DNA of 64,000 nt, taken from Micavibrio sp. UBA7689 (GTDB taxonomy: Bacteria; Pseudomonadota; Alphaproteobacteria; Micavibrionales; Micavibrionaceae). The position numbers were made by a program, and so were the translations under genes. The DNA lies in assembly GCA_002482805.1 (NCBI GenBank), contig DLGR01000019.1, positions 23,011 to 87,010 of the forward strand, in the 5' to 3' direction. The notes under the pieces are model-generated. The model made no database searches and had not been told where the DNA came from. It was given only the letters and a program-made list of their open reading frames with translations. Position 1 is the stretch's first letter. Each line of letters starts with the position of its first letter. Below, in pieces: positions 8,689-16,926 of this stretch.

Positions 8689-10335
8689 TTAAAGCAATTC
8701 TCTTTGCAAGGCCCATTTGATCTGCAGCGTATCGATATCCATATCGGCAAGAATGACGAGCTGCTTGGTTTTGCGGGGGCGGATGCCTTCACCCAGATAA
8801 ACGGAATCTTCCAGAACCAGCGTTGCACCCGAGGCCGTAAAACGCCAGCCCGTACCGCCGGGAAGCGTGAGCAAAGCTTCTTCGCCGTCTTTCACGAGGC
8901 TCACCGAAACCTTGGGATGCAGATGGAAACGCACGGCGATGTTGTGGACTTTGTTAAGGCCCGTCGTACAGGTGAGTGTTTCTTCCCCGCGAAGATCGTT
9001 GCCTTCATCGGCGTAATACAATCGGCGACGGTGCGTTATGCCGTTGACGGGAATGTAGCCGTCATGGGATGCATCGACCAGCACGCCCTCGATCATATCG
9101 TCGCGGTGGAGGGAAACTTTTTTGGGTTTGCGCGAAATCGAACCATCTTTGTGGATTTCGCAAGCATTGCGGTCGTCGATGGTCAAAGAGCTGTGAGCAG
9201 CGGTGAAACGTAGCGTGTCTTTCCATTCATCGTTCGTGGGGTGCGACCCGCAATTGACGATGATGCGTTCACGCCCATAGGACATTTCAAACGAAAGCGG
9301 CGCGGCATGTGATGTGGTGTCGTGCGGCCATTTGGCAGGCTTGCCCGTATCCATGATGATCAAACCACGACCCACGGCCATGCGCTCATACCCGCTGTGC
9401 GGCAGGGAATTCAAAACTTTCGCGCGGTTGTTGGCATGCAGGAAAACCTGCTTCATCAAATCCTCGTGGCCTTCCTGACAGCCGTTGAACAATGCGAAGT
9501 GACGATCCGCATGACGGAAGAAACGCAAAGCAGGCACGGCGCGGTCCAGAGCATGCAGGATTTTTTCGGGGCAAGGATAGCCGCCCTGACGTAGAGCCGT
9601 GCGGATATCTATGAGGATAATGACCGCTTCCAAAAGCGTTTGTGGATTGCGTGTGACGTGACCACCATCGGATAAGATCTGTTTGCCGATTTCCTTGTGG
9701 AGCAGATTCAAGGCTTGTTCGAGCAATTGTTCGCGGCCTTCCATGGCAAGGCCGCAATAAGCGAGACCCTTGATGGCTTGTAACAAGCACACGCCCGACA
9801 AATTTCCGGGCGTATTGCGCGACAGATGGCGCACTTGTCGCGCCAGAGAAACATAAAACTGTTCTTGAAATTCTTCCGTGGCAGATTCACCGAAGAATGT
9901 GAAAGACGACAGCCAGTTGGAAAGACGCGCGCCGAGTATATCGGGACGCCATGTTGTTTCATCGTAATGCGGATAGGTACACATCCAGTTTTCGAGCATC
10001 GCGCGTGCAGCCAGACGGCCTTTGTCACCGCCGAGCGCTTTCAGATCGCGCAGCCATTCGAAGCTGTGGATGTATTTGATCCATGTTTCATCAACGCCTT
10101 CGGGTTGCCATTCGGCGTTGTGGAGCTCCAGCTGGTCGCCTTCCAGCGTGAAGATCCCGCCATGGATCAGCCAGCGTCCGCGGTCGGCGGAGCCTTTCCA
10201 GAGATCGACGGGGGAGAATAGAAGTTTTTCGGGGATCGTGCCTGCCAGCTTCCATTTGTCGGCGATCTTGCTGCATGCGAGGGCATGGATGCCTTTGCGT
10301 ATTTTCTTGTTCACGAATTGCAGCGCGGGATTCAT
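8689..10335 (-). CDS. Heparinase II/III family protein
   Basis: This 548-residue protein has an alpha/alpha toroid N-terminal half (RPDILGARLSNWLSSF, SRNTPGNLSGVCLLQAIKGL) and a C-terminal beta-sandwich. The sandwich half has the heparinase II/III signature region LSFEMSYGRERIIVNCG and LRFTAAHSSLTIDD. The family cleaves uronic-acid polysaccharides. In alphaproteobacteria this gene commonly sits beside rpe or purH and may act on an endogenous polymer. There is no signal peptide. The start lies 5 bases after the rpe stop, so the two are co-transcribed. Its last 22 bases are duplicated at 7729-7750. Confidence 0.9.
   Translation of the reverse strand: MNPALQFVNKKIRKGIHALACSKIADKWKLAGTIPEKLLFSPVDLWKGSADRGRWLIHGGIFTLEGDQLELHNAEWQPEGVDETWIKYIHSFEWLRDLKALGGDKGRLAARAMLENWMCTYPHYDETTWRPDILGARLSNWLSSFTFFGESATEEFQEQFYVSLARQVRHLSRNTPGNLSGVCLLQAIKGLAYCGLAMEGREQLLEQALNLLHKEIGKQILSDGGHVTRNPQTLLEAVIILIDIRTALRQGGYPCPEKILHALDRAVPALRFFRHADRHFALFNGCQEGHEDLMKQVFLHANNRAKVLNSLPHSGYERMAVGRGLIIMDTGKPAKWPHDTTSHAAPLSFEMSYGRERIIVNCGSHPTNDEWKDTLRFTAAHSSLTIDDRNACEIHKDGSISRKPKKVSLHRDDMIEGVLVDASHDGYIPVNGITHRRRLYYADEGNDLRGEETLTCTTGLNKVHNIAVRFHLHPKVSVSLVKDGEEALLTLPGGTGWRFTASGATLVLEDSVYLGEGIRPRKTKQLVILADMDIDTLQIKWALQRELL
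8693..8714. repeat. Direct repeat copy B (22 bp), within heparinase 3' end
   Basis: This is identical to 7729-7750. It forms the last codons of the heparinase gene (A-L-Q-R-E-L-L on the minus strand). Similarity continues imperfectly for about 8 more bases toward lower coordinates (GGGATTAA here, GGGTTAG in copy A). The distance between copies is 964 bases and covers just one gene. Confidence 0.9.
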
Positions 10336-10340
10336 TTTTG

Positions 10341-10997
10341 TCAGCCCCGCAGCGATTTGATTTGTTTGGCGTAATTCGCGGGACCGTCCTTGAACACGTA
10401 ATTGCCAGCGACAAGCACGTTGGCGCCTGCCTTTATCACTTGTTTAGCCGTTTGATCGTTGATGCCACCATCGACTTCGAGGTCGATATCCCGGCCCGTG
10501 GCATCGATACGGCTTCGCACATCGGCGATTTTATCCAGGAGCGGAATGAAAGCCTGTCCGCCGAAACCGGGATTGACCGTCATGACCAAAATCAGATCGA
10601 CGAGATCCATCACATGATCGAGCACTTCCGTCGGTGTCGCGGGGTTGATCGCGAGGCCCGCCTTCTTGCCCATGCCGCGAATGGCCTGCAAAGTTCTATG
10701 CCAGTGCGCACCCGCTTCGGGGTGGATGGTGATGATGTCAGCGCCGCCGTCTGCGAACGCCTGAATGTACGGATCGACCGGCGAGATCATCAGGTGCACG
10801 TCGAAGATTTTTTTCGTCGCACCGCGCACGGATTTCATAACCATCGGGCCAAAGCTGATATTCGGCACGAAATGCCCGTCCATCACATCGACATGGATGT
10901 AATCGGCCCCTGCTGCGTCAATCGCGCGGATTTCTTCGCCGAGTTTCGAAAAATCGGCGGAAAGAATCGACGGGGCTATCCTGATCGAGCTTGTCAT
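10341..10997 (-). CDS. rpe: Ribulose-phosphate 3-epimerase
   Basis: Rpe interconverts ribulose 5-phosphate and xylulose 5-phosphate in the pentose phosphate pathway. The 218-residue TIM barrel has the normal length. The metal and catalytic motifs are APSILSADF, HVDVMDGHFVPNISFGP, MISPVDPY, MTVNPGFGGQ and DLEVDGGIN. The ATG at 10997 begins MTSSIRIAPSIL as expected. It is followed at once by the heparinase gene. The 116 bases upstream, up to the rsmB stop at 11114, hold no gene. A 4-base stem (GGGG/CCCC at about 11033-11046) lies there but has no T-run on either strand. Confidence 0.97.
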   Translation of the reverse strand: MTSSIRIAPSILSADFSKLGEEIRAIDAAGADYIHVDVMDGHFVPNISFGPMVMKSVRGATKKIFDVHLMISPVDPYIQAFADGGADIITIHPEAGAHWHRTLQAIRGMGKKAGLAINPATPTEVLDHVMDLVDLILVMTVNPGFGGQAFIPLLDKIADVRSRIDATGRDIDLEVDGGINDQTAKQVIKAGANVLVAGNYVFKDGPANYAKQIKSLRG

Positions 10998-11113
10998 TGG
11001 GTACTGTGTTTTTGATAATCTGTGCGGCGGGCGGGGAATGAACCCCTCGAATCAATAGTTTAACCCGTTAATATCCACAGGCATAGCCCATAGACGAATC
11101 TTTTTAATAATTT

Positions 11114-12460
11114 TTACGCAGCGGACTTCTGTAAACGCGATATGAAAAACCCATCCATGCCGCCTTCTTCTTTTAAGTGGAAAGGCAAGATACGGATGTC
11201 CCCTTCGCTGTTTATGATGGTCTCCAGACCACCGATTTCCTCTGATCGCACGGGAATGCGGCGGAAATGGGGATGGTCTTTCAAAAACTTTTCGATCTGC
11301 TGTTCGCCTTCGGCCTTTTGCAAGGAACAGGTGCAGTAAATCAGCATCCCGCCGTCTTCCAGCATGTCACCCGCGTTTTTCAGCAGCCGTTCTTGAATGC
11401 TCACAAGCCCTGCTTGGTCTTTTTCGTTTTTAAGCGCAAGCAGATCGGGATGGCGACGGATCGTACCCGTCGCTGTGCAGGGTGCATCGAGCAATATATG
11501 CGTGAATTTTTGTTTGGGTTTCCACACCGAACCGTCTTCGATAATTAGTTCGGCCTTATCTTCCAGTCCAAGGCGGGAAAGATTTTCCGTGACCTGTTTC
11601 ATACGCGACGCGGAACGATCGAGCGCAACAACATGCGCACCGTTCGCCGCCAACTGCGCGGTTTTGCCGCCGGGCGCGGCACATAAATCCAGAACCGTTT
11701 TGCCGTTGAGATCGCCGAACAAACGCACGGGCAAAGCGGCGGACGCGTCCTGCACCCACCACGCCCCTTCGGCAAAGCCATCGAGATTGGTGATGTTGCC
11801 GCCCGCAGGACGGCGCAAAGAACCCGTCGGGACAAAACGCGCCGCGAGTTTTCTGGACCAGTCGCCTTTGGTGTCGGGGTCTTTGATCGTAAAATCCAGT
11901 GCCGCTTCTTCGAGCGAGGCCAGCGCGATATCCTTCGCGCGCACGAAGCCATAGCCGTTCATCCATTGTTCATAGAGCCATGCGGGGAAGTTAAGCGCAG
12001 CCGCATCCTGATCAGCCACCCAGCGCTGCCCCTCACCCGTCATGCGGCGCAGAACAGCATTCACAAAACCTTTTTTGCCTTCCATGCCGCGTTCTGCGGT
12101 GAGCGTGACGGACGTATCCACCGCAGCGTGATCGGCAACATCCATGAACAAAATCTGGGTGATGCCGATATAAAGAATCCATTTGAGTGTCTCAGGACGG
12201 GGCGCCTCACCCTTCGCCAATGCGCGGGCGATCACATCATCCAGTTGTCCGCGGCGGCGCAGGACGGTGGCGACCAGCATGCGCACAAACGCGCGGTCGC
12301 GTTGCACCAGTGCGTTGAACGCTTCGTTCTGCACCAGCGCGTCATCGAGCATTTTTTTGCGGCCAAGAATTTGTTCGATGATATCAAGCGCAACGCGGCG
12401 CGTGACAAGACCGTCGCCCGCAGGCAGTTCTTCCAGCAGATCGGGTTGAACGTCGCTCAT
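11114..12460 (-). CDS. rsmB: 16S rRNA (cytosine-967-C5)-methyltransferase RsmB
   Basis: This 448-residue protein has an N-terminal NusB-like RNA-binding domain (about residues 20-150) and a C-terminal Rossmann methyltransferase. The SAM motif is DLCAAPGGKTAQLA (258-271). The two catalytic cysteines of the m5C family are Cys328 in DAPCTATGT (motif IV) and Cys378 in YCTCSL (motif VI). I set the start at the ATG at 12458-12460, which overlaps the chorismate mutase stop in a TAATG junction. A longer in-frame reading to 12571 lies entirely inside that gene and is not credible. Confidence 0.95.
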   Translation of the reverse strand: MSDVQPDLLEELPAGDGLVTRRVALDIIEQILGRKKMLDDALVQNEAFNALVQRDRAFVRMLVATVLRRRGQLDDVIARALAKGEAPRPETLKWILYIGITQILFMDVADHAAVDTSVTLTAERGMEGKKGFVNAVLRRMTGEGQRWVADQDAAALNFPAWLYEQWMNGYGFVRAKDIALASLEEAALDFTIKDPDTKGDWSRKLAARFVPTGSLRRPAGGNITNLDGFAEGAWWVQDASAALPVRLFGDLNGKTVLDLCAAPGGKTAQLAANGAHVVALDRSASRMKQVTENLSRLGLEDKAELIIEDGSVWKPKQKFTHILLDAPCTATGTIRRHPDLLALKNEKDQAGLVSIQERLLKNAGDMLEDGGMLIYCTCSLQKAEGEQQIEKFLKDHPHFRRIPVRSEEIGGLETIINSEGDIRILPFHLKEEGGMDGFFISRLQKSAA

Positions 12461-12741
12461 TATTTTTTCATCAATCGGGATTCGAGATTGCAGCTGAACT
12501 GCACGATATCCGTATATAAACGGCGCACGAAATCGGAATCGATTTTTTTGCTCATCGCACGCGCGGAACAACGGTCTATCACCTCGTTCACACGGTCGGC
12601 CAGAACGGCGGGAATATCGTTCGCGCCCTTTACCTTCGCAACCTCGTGAATAATGCCGATGCGTTCGGCCAGCAGATCGACGATTTGATCATCCAGCGCG
12701 TCTATCTTTTCACGGTAGGGTTTCAGCAGGTTATTCATCAT
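12460..12741 (-). CDS. Chorismate mutase, monofunctional AroQ class
   Basis: This protein of about 93 residues is all helical and converts chorismate to prephenate. It shows the AroQ pattern REKIDALDDQIVDLLAERIG, then HEVAKVKG and a third helix with RVNEVIDRCS. The start could be either of two adjacent ATG codons (12741 or 12738). The start overlaps the end of the small upstream gene by 8-11 bases, and its stop overlaps the rsmB start by one base. The three genes are therefore coupled. No regulatory ACT domain or fused prephenate dehydratase is present. Confidence 0.88.
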   Translation of the reverse strand: MMNNLLKPYREKIDALDDQIVDLLAERIGIIHEVAKVKGANDIPAVLADRVNEVIDRCSARAMSKKIDSDFVRRLYTDIVQFSCNLESRLMKK

Positions 12742-12961
12742 GGTCCTTGTGTGTGGGGAACGAGTCTTCCGTGCGTGAACGGGCGCGCCCTTTTTCTTTT
12801 TTAGCGGCTTTCGCCACGGCCATATTGTCAACCAGATTGGGATAGGGCCGTCCAGCCTTTTTTGCCCGCGCCCGCGCTTCTTTTATCTGCGCGTCGGTCA
12901 GCTTGGTTCCCGAGCCTTTGTGCGGGTTTTTCTTCTTCCATGGCGGTGTTTTTGTGTTCAT
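12731..12961 (-). CDS. Small basic conserved alphaproteobacterial protein
   Basis: This is a 76-residue, Lys/Arg-rich soluble protein. Its core KARAKKAGRPYPNLVDNMAVA-like segment (residues about 30-50) looks like a conserved short family I recall from alphaproteobacterial genomes, but I cannot name a function. The start is the ATG at 12961 (MNTKTPPWKKK), and a much longer in-frame reading upstream to 13441 is an artefact opposite the MFS gene. It precedes chorismate mutase and rsmB with overlapping ends, so it is probably co-translated with them. Confidence 0.75.
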   Translation of the reverse strand: MNTKTPPWKKKNPHKGSGTKLTDAQIKEARARAKKAGRPYPNLVDNMAVAKAAKKEKGRARSRTEDSFPTHKDHDE

Positions 12962-13032
12962 AAGGGGCCCTTCTGTCATATTTGTACGCAAAAAACGGCT
13001 GACACGTACAATAGTTTCGCTATTCTCAGCAT

Positions 13033-13176
13033 ATGAGCACAAAACCCAAGCCTGAAACACAAAAACCGACGCCAAAACCTGCACCTTCTTCCGTTCCGGA
13101 AACGGGCGGCCGCGGCGGGTTGGACCCTGTGCGTTACGGCGATTGGGAAAAGGATGGCAGATGCGTGGATTTTTAG
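13033..13176 (+). CDS. DUF1674 / SDHAF4-like succinate dehydrogenase assembly protein
   Basis: This 47-residue protein has a disordered Pro/Lys-rich first half. It ends in the DUF1674 signature GGLDPVRYGDWEKDGRCVDF. In mitochondria the homologue SDHAF4 helps to flavinylate and protect SdhA, so a role in complex II assembly is likely. The gene is short enough to be missed by length filters. The ATG is at 13033 and the TAG at 13174-13176. It overlaps the start of the MFS transporter gene by 16 bases, suggesting coupling. Confidence 0.88.
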   Translation: MSTKPKPETQKPTPKPAPSSVPETGGRGGLDPVRYGDWEKDGRCVDF

Positions 13177-14393
13177 AAAAAATTTTTCCGACCGGAATTT
13201 TTACCCTGCCCGTCATTGTCGCGGCGTTCGGATATTTCGTCGACGTGTTTGACATGTATATTTTCGGCGCGAACCGCGTGGCATCCCTTCGCGATATTGG
13301 CGTACCCGAAGATGAAATCTTTGATACGGGCGTTTTGATCCTGAACCTGCAGATGGCGGGGATGTTCATCGGCGGTTTGTTGTTCGGCGTTCTGGGCGAT
13401 AAATTCGGCCGCACGAAGATGATGTTCCTATCCATCATCACCTATTCGATTGCGACATTTATGAACGGGCTTGTAGACAACGTTCCTGCCTATGCCACAT
13501 TCCGTTTTATCGCGGGGCTAGGTCTTGCAGGGGAACTCGGCCTTGCCATCACACTCATCAGCGAGACTATGCCCAAAGATAAACGCGGATACGGCGCGGG
13601 CATTATTTGCGGTTTCGGCATTCTGGGCGGATTGAGCGCGGCCTTGCTGGCATTGGTCATTCCATGGCGCGCCAGCTTTATCATTGGCGGTTTGATGGGG
13701 CTGGTCCTGCTGTTTTTCCGCGTGCGCATTGCTGAATCACACATGTTTGAAGGCATGAAGGAGATCAAGGAAAAAGGCAAAATTTCCATGGTGTTCCAAA
13801 AACCGGAACGCATCGTCAAGTTCCTCCATTGCGTCTGTTTGCTCCTCCCCGTGTGGTATGTGATCGGCGTGCTGGTCTATTTCTCGCCGGAATTGTTGAA
13901 AGTAAAATACGGCCTTGAAGTCACCGTGCCGCCCATCCTCGCCTTTGTGATGTTCTTTCTGGCCATGAGCGATTTCGTGAGCGCGTGGATCAGCAACGCG
14001 GTCAAAAGCCGCAAGAAAGTGCTGATCGGCTTCATATCGCTCGGCCTCATCATGGTTTTGACGCTGCTGCTCAGCCCGATTGATTTCAACTATCCCGCGC
14101 TTATCATCATCTATGTCGGCGCGGCCATCGGATGCGGATGCTGGGTTCTGGGCGTCACAGCCGCCTCGGAAAGCTTCGGCACCAATCTGCGCGCCACCAT
14201 AACCACCAGCGTCCCCAACTTTTCCCGCGCCGCAACCATACCCATCACGCTTTCGGTGGCGGCGTTGAAGGAGCATATGCCGCTCGACCAAGCCGCCTTG
14301 ATCGTAGGCCTGGTCGTCTATGCCCTCGCTTTGTTCGGAGCGTTCGCCATGCGAGAGACTTTTGCCGCCGATCTGGACTATCTGGAGAAGTAG
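13161..14393 (+). CDS. MFS transporter
   Basis: This is a major facilitator superfamily permease of about 410 residues with 12 predicted membrane helices. The loop 2-3 motif GVLGDKFGRTKMMF is the MFS signature, and helix 4 has RFIAGLGLAGELGLAITLISE as in the sugar/metabolite transporter group. I chose the ATG at 13161 (MRGFLEKIF), which follows AAAGGATGGCAG. A TTG at 13143 in the same frame is possible. The substrate is unknown. The 133 bases between this gene and typA (14394-14526) contain no gene or clear terminator. Confidence 0.88.
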   Translation: MRGFLEKIFPTGIFTLPVIVAAFGYFVDVFDMYIFGANRVASLRDIGVPEDEIFDTGVLILNLQMAGMFIGGLLFGVLGDKFGRTKMMFLSIITYSIATFMNGLVDNVPAYATFRFIAGLGLAGELGLAITLISETMPKDKRGYGAGIICGFGILGGLSAALLALVIPWRASFIIGGLMGLVLLFFRVRIAESHMFEGMKEIKEKGKISMVFQKPERIVKFLHCVCLLLPVWYVIGVLVYFSPELLKVKYGLEVTVPPILAFVMFFLAMSDFVSAWISNAVKSRKKVLIGFISLGLIMVLTLLLSPIDFNYPALIIIYVGAAIGCGCWVLGVTAASESFGTNLRATITTSVPNFSRAATIPITLSVAALKEHMPLDQAALIVGLVVYALALFGAFAMRETFAADLDYLEK

Positions 14394-14526
14394 CATTCAA
14401 GGGCTGGCAGGCCGTTTTTCTTCATATTTTAGTGGTTTTTGGCCCCGATTTCCTGTACATCGGCGGCAGATAGAGGGCGTTTCCGACACGGGACGCCTAA
14501 CCCGCTGAAAAGAAACGAGAATTTTT

Positions 14527-16377
14527 ATGGCCGCCACTGATTCCAAATTGATCCGCAATATCGCGATCATCGCGCACGTCGACCACGGGAAAACCACCCT
14601 GATAGACAACATCCTGAAACAATCGGGTTCCTTCCGCGCCAACCAGAACGTCGAAGAGCGCGTCATGGATTCCAACGATTTGGAAAAAGAGCGCGGCATC
14701 ACCATTCTGGCGAAATGCACGGCTATCGATTGGGAAGGCACGCGCATCAATATCATCGACACACCGGGCCACGCCGATTTCGGCGGCGAGGTGGAACGTG
14801 TGTTGAACATGTGCGACGGCGTTATCCTTTTGACGGATGCGGCCGAAGGCCCGCTGCCCCAAACCAAATTCGTTCTGGGCAAAGCCCTGAAACTCGGCAT
14901 CAAACCGATCGTCATGATCAACAAGGTTGACCGTTCCGACGCCCGCCCCGACGATGTTTTGAACGAAGTGTTCGATTTGTTCGTATCCTTGGAAGCAACG
15001 GATGAACAGCTCGACTTCCCCGTTCTCTATGCATCGGGCCGTGATGGCTGGTGTGCGAAGAGCCTCGAAGCCCCGCGCGAAAACCTGCACCCTCTTCTGG
15101 AGTTGGTCATGGAATACGTGCCTGCGCCGAAAGTTCTTGAAAGCGCGCCCTTCACGATGCTAGCAACATTGCTCTCTTCCGACCCGTTTCTAGGCCGCGT
15201 TCTGACAGGCAAAGTTTACGGTGGTCACCCCAAAGTCAACATGGCCGTGAAAGCCATCGGCCTTGACGGCAAGACGGTGGAAACTTTCCGCCTCACAAAA
15301 CTCTTCTCCTACCAAGGTATCGAGCGCGTGCCCGTCACCGAAGCCGTTGCAGGCGACATTATCTGCATCGCCGGTATGGTGAAGACATCCGTGGCCGACA
15401 CGATCTGCGACCCCGCAGTGACCGAGCCTGTACCTACGGACCCTGTCGATCCTCCGACGATGGCTGTAACCATCACAGTGAATGACAGTCCTTACGCAGG
15501 CACCGAAGGCAAGAAGCTGACCTCCAACATGATCCGCGAGCGTCTGAACGCCGAAGCCGAAACCAACGTGGCCATCCGCGTGACGGAATCCGAAGGCCGC
15601 GATGCTTTCGAACTGGCAGGCCGCGGCGAATTGCAGCTCGGCGTTCTGATCGAAACGATGCGCCGCGAAGGATTCGAACTTTCCGTGTCCCGTCCCCGCG
15701 TTCTTTTGAAAAAAGACGAGAACGGCAATTTGCTGGAGCCGTACGAAGAAATCACCTGCGACGTGGATGAAATCTATTCCGGCGCCGTGGTTGAGAAAAT
15801 GACCCAGCGTAAAGCGGAACTCCGTGATATGCGCCCTTCGGGTGCAGGCAAGACCCGCATCATGTTTCTCGCCCCTTCGCGCGGATTGATCGGCTACCAG
15901 TCGCAATTCCTGACCGACACGCGCGGCACTGGCCTGATGAACCGTATCTTTGACAGCTACGGCCCTTACAAAGGCGATATTCTGGCCCGCCGCAACGGCG
16001 CCCTGATTTCCACGGACAAGGGCGACGCCGTTGCCTACGCCATCTGGAAGCTGCAGGACCGCGGTATCATGTTCATCGGCCACAACGACAAGGTCTATGC
16101 AGGCATGGTTGTCGGCGAACACAGCCGCGAGAATGACCTCGAGATCAACGTCCTCAAAGGCAAGCAGTTGACCAACGTGCGGGCCTCGGGCGCGGACGAA
16201 GCCGTTATCCTTGTTCCGCCGAAGAAAATGTCGATGGAAGAAATGATGTCCTACATCAATGATGACGAGCTGGTCGAAGTGACGCCCAAATCCTTGCGCC
16301 TGCGCAAGAAGCACCTCGACAGCAACACGCGCGACCGCGCCAAAAAAGAAGCCAAAAAAGCGGGCGCCGAAGTTTAA
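14527..16377 (+). CDS. typA: Ribosome-associated translational GTPase TypA (BipA)
   Basis: TypA/BipA is an EF-G-like GTPase that binds the ribosome and affects 50S assembly and stress growth. At 616 residues it has the family length. The G-domain motifs are G1 AHVDHGKTTL, G2 ERGITI, G3 DTPGHADFGGEV and G4 MINKVDRSDARPDD. EF-G-like domains III and V follow, and then the TypA-specific C-terminal domain with the basic end RLRKKHLDSNTRDRAKKEAK. The gene is followed 23 bases later by a strong intrinsic terminator. Confidence 0.97.
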   Translation: MAATDSKLIRNIAIIAHVDHGKTTLIDNILKQSGSFRANQNVEERVMDSNDLEKERGITILAKCTAIDWEGTRINIIDTPGHADFGGEVERVLNMCDGVILLTDAAEGPLPQTKFVLGKALKLGIKPIVMINKVDRSDARPDDVLNEVFDLFVSLEATDEQLDFPVLYASGRDGWCAKSLEAPRENLHPLLELVMEYVPAPKVLESAPFTMLATLLSSDPFLGRVLTGKVYGGHPKVNMAVKAIGLDGKTVETFRLTKLFSYQGIERVPVTEAVAGDIICIAGMVKTSVADTICDPAVTEPVPTDPVDPPTMAVTITVNDSPYAGTEGKKLTSNMIRERLNAEAETNVAIRVTESEGRDAFELAGRGELQLGVLIETMRREGFELSVSRPRVLLKKDENGNLLEPYEEITCDVDEIYSGAVVEKMTQRKAELRDMRPSGAGKTRIMFLAPSRGLIGYQSQFLTDTRGTGLMNRIFDSYGPYKGDILARRNGALISTDKGDAVAYAIWKLQDRGIMFIGHNDKVYAGMVVGEHSRENDLEINVLKGKQLTNVRASGADEAVILVPPKKMSMEEMMSYINDDELVEVTPKSLRLRKKHLDSNTRDRAKKEAKKAGAEV

Positions 16378-16400
16378 GCCGCCTCTACACCGAACAAGAA

Positions 16401-16426
16401 AAACCCGCCATCTCGGCGGGTTTTTT
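16401..16426 (+). terminator. Intrinsic terminator after typA
   Basis: A stem CCCGCC/GGCGGG flanked by A and T runs (aaaCCCGCC at 16401-16409, GGCGGGttt at 16415-16423) is followed by T6. The A-run on the 5' side could also make it work for the opposite strand, where the VOC gene ends at 16428. Confidence 0.88.
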
Positions 16427-16427
16427 A

Positions 16428-16817
16428 TTATTGCAGATCCGTTTGAACGAGGCAGAGGATGTTGCCGTCGGGATCCTTAAACCACGCGGCCTTCATACCC
16501 GTTTCCGTGACATGGATATCGCCTTTGCGGGACACGCCGCGCATGTCGAAATGTACAAACGCAATTCCGTTTTGTTGAAGCTCAGAAACCATGTCTTCGA
16601 TTTTATCTTCGACGGCCCATGTGGCCACGGTTGCTTTGGAATCACCGGCACGGTCCGATTTATAAACGAACACGCGGGAATCTCCCGCCTTATAAGTGGT
16701 GATGCCGTCACCCATGGTGTCTTCCAGTTTCAGGCCCAGCTGGTTCTCGTAGAAATTACGGGCCTTGGCCATATCGCGAACTGCGATAGTGGCGACTATA
16801 TCATTGTGCGCTAGCAT
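16428..16817 (-). CDS. VOC family protein (glyoxalase/bleomycin-resistance fold)
   Basis: This 129-residue protein has the paired beta-alpha-beta-beta-beta modules of the vicinal oxygen chelate fold. It opens with NDIVATIAVRDMAKARNFYENQLGL and ends with AAWFKDPDGNILCLVQ. I start at the ATG at 16817 because a GGAGG ribosome site lies 5 bases upstream of it, inside the alternative start at 16829. The family ranges from dioxygenases to antibiotic-binding proteins, and nothing here fixes the substrate. It is a single-gene unit between two terminators. Confidence 0.85.
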   Translation of the reverse strand: MLAHNDIVATIAVRDMAKARNFYENQLGLKLEDTMGDGITTYKAGDSRVFVYKSDRAGDSKATVATWAVEDKIEDMVSELQQNGIAFVHFDMRGVSRKGDIHVTETGMKAAWFKDPDGNILCLVQTDLQ

Positions 16818-16882
16818 ATCTGCCTCCATGAAGGATTTATTACAATATACAAACTAGAGCGATTTATAGCAGGTTCCACAAA

Positions 16883-16906
16883 AAAAGCCGCTGAAAAGCG
16901 GCTTTT
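16883..16906 (-). terminator. Intrinsic terminator after the DEAD-box helicase gene
   Basis: A perfect 9-bp stem (aaaagccgc at 16883-16891, gcggctttt at 16898-16906) with a 6-base loop lies about 20 bases beyond the helicase stop. A run of T follows on the minus strand. The structure is nearly symmetrical and could work in both directions. Confidence 0.82.
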
Positions 16907-16926
16907 CTTATATTAGTATTCTTATA

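Noticed and set aside
12962..13441. N-terminal extension of the small basic protein on minus
   Set aside because: The extension lies opposite DUF1674 and the MFS gene, and the conserved part begins at the ATG at 12961.
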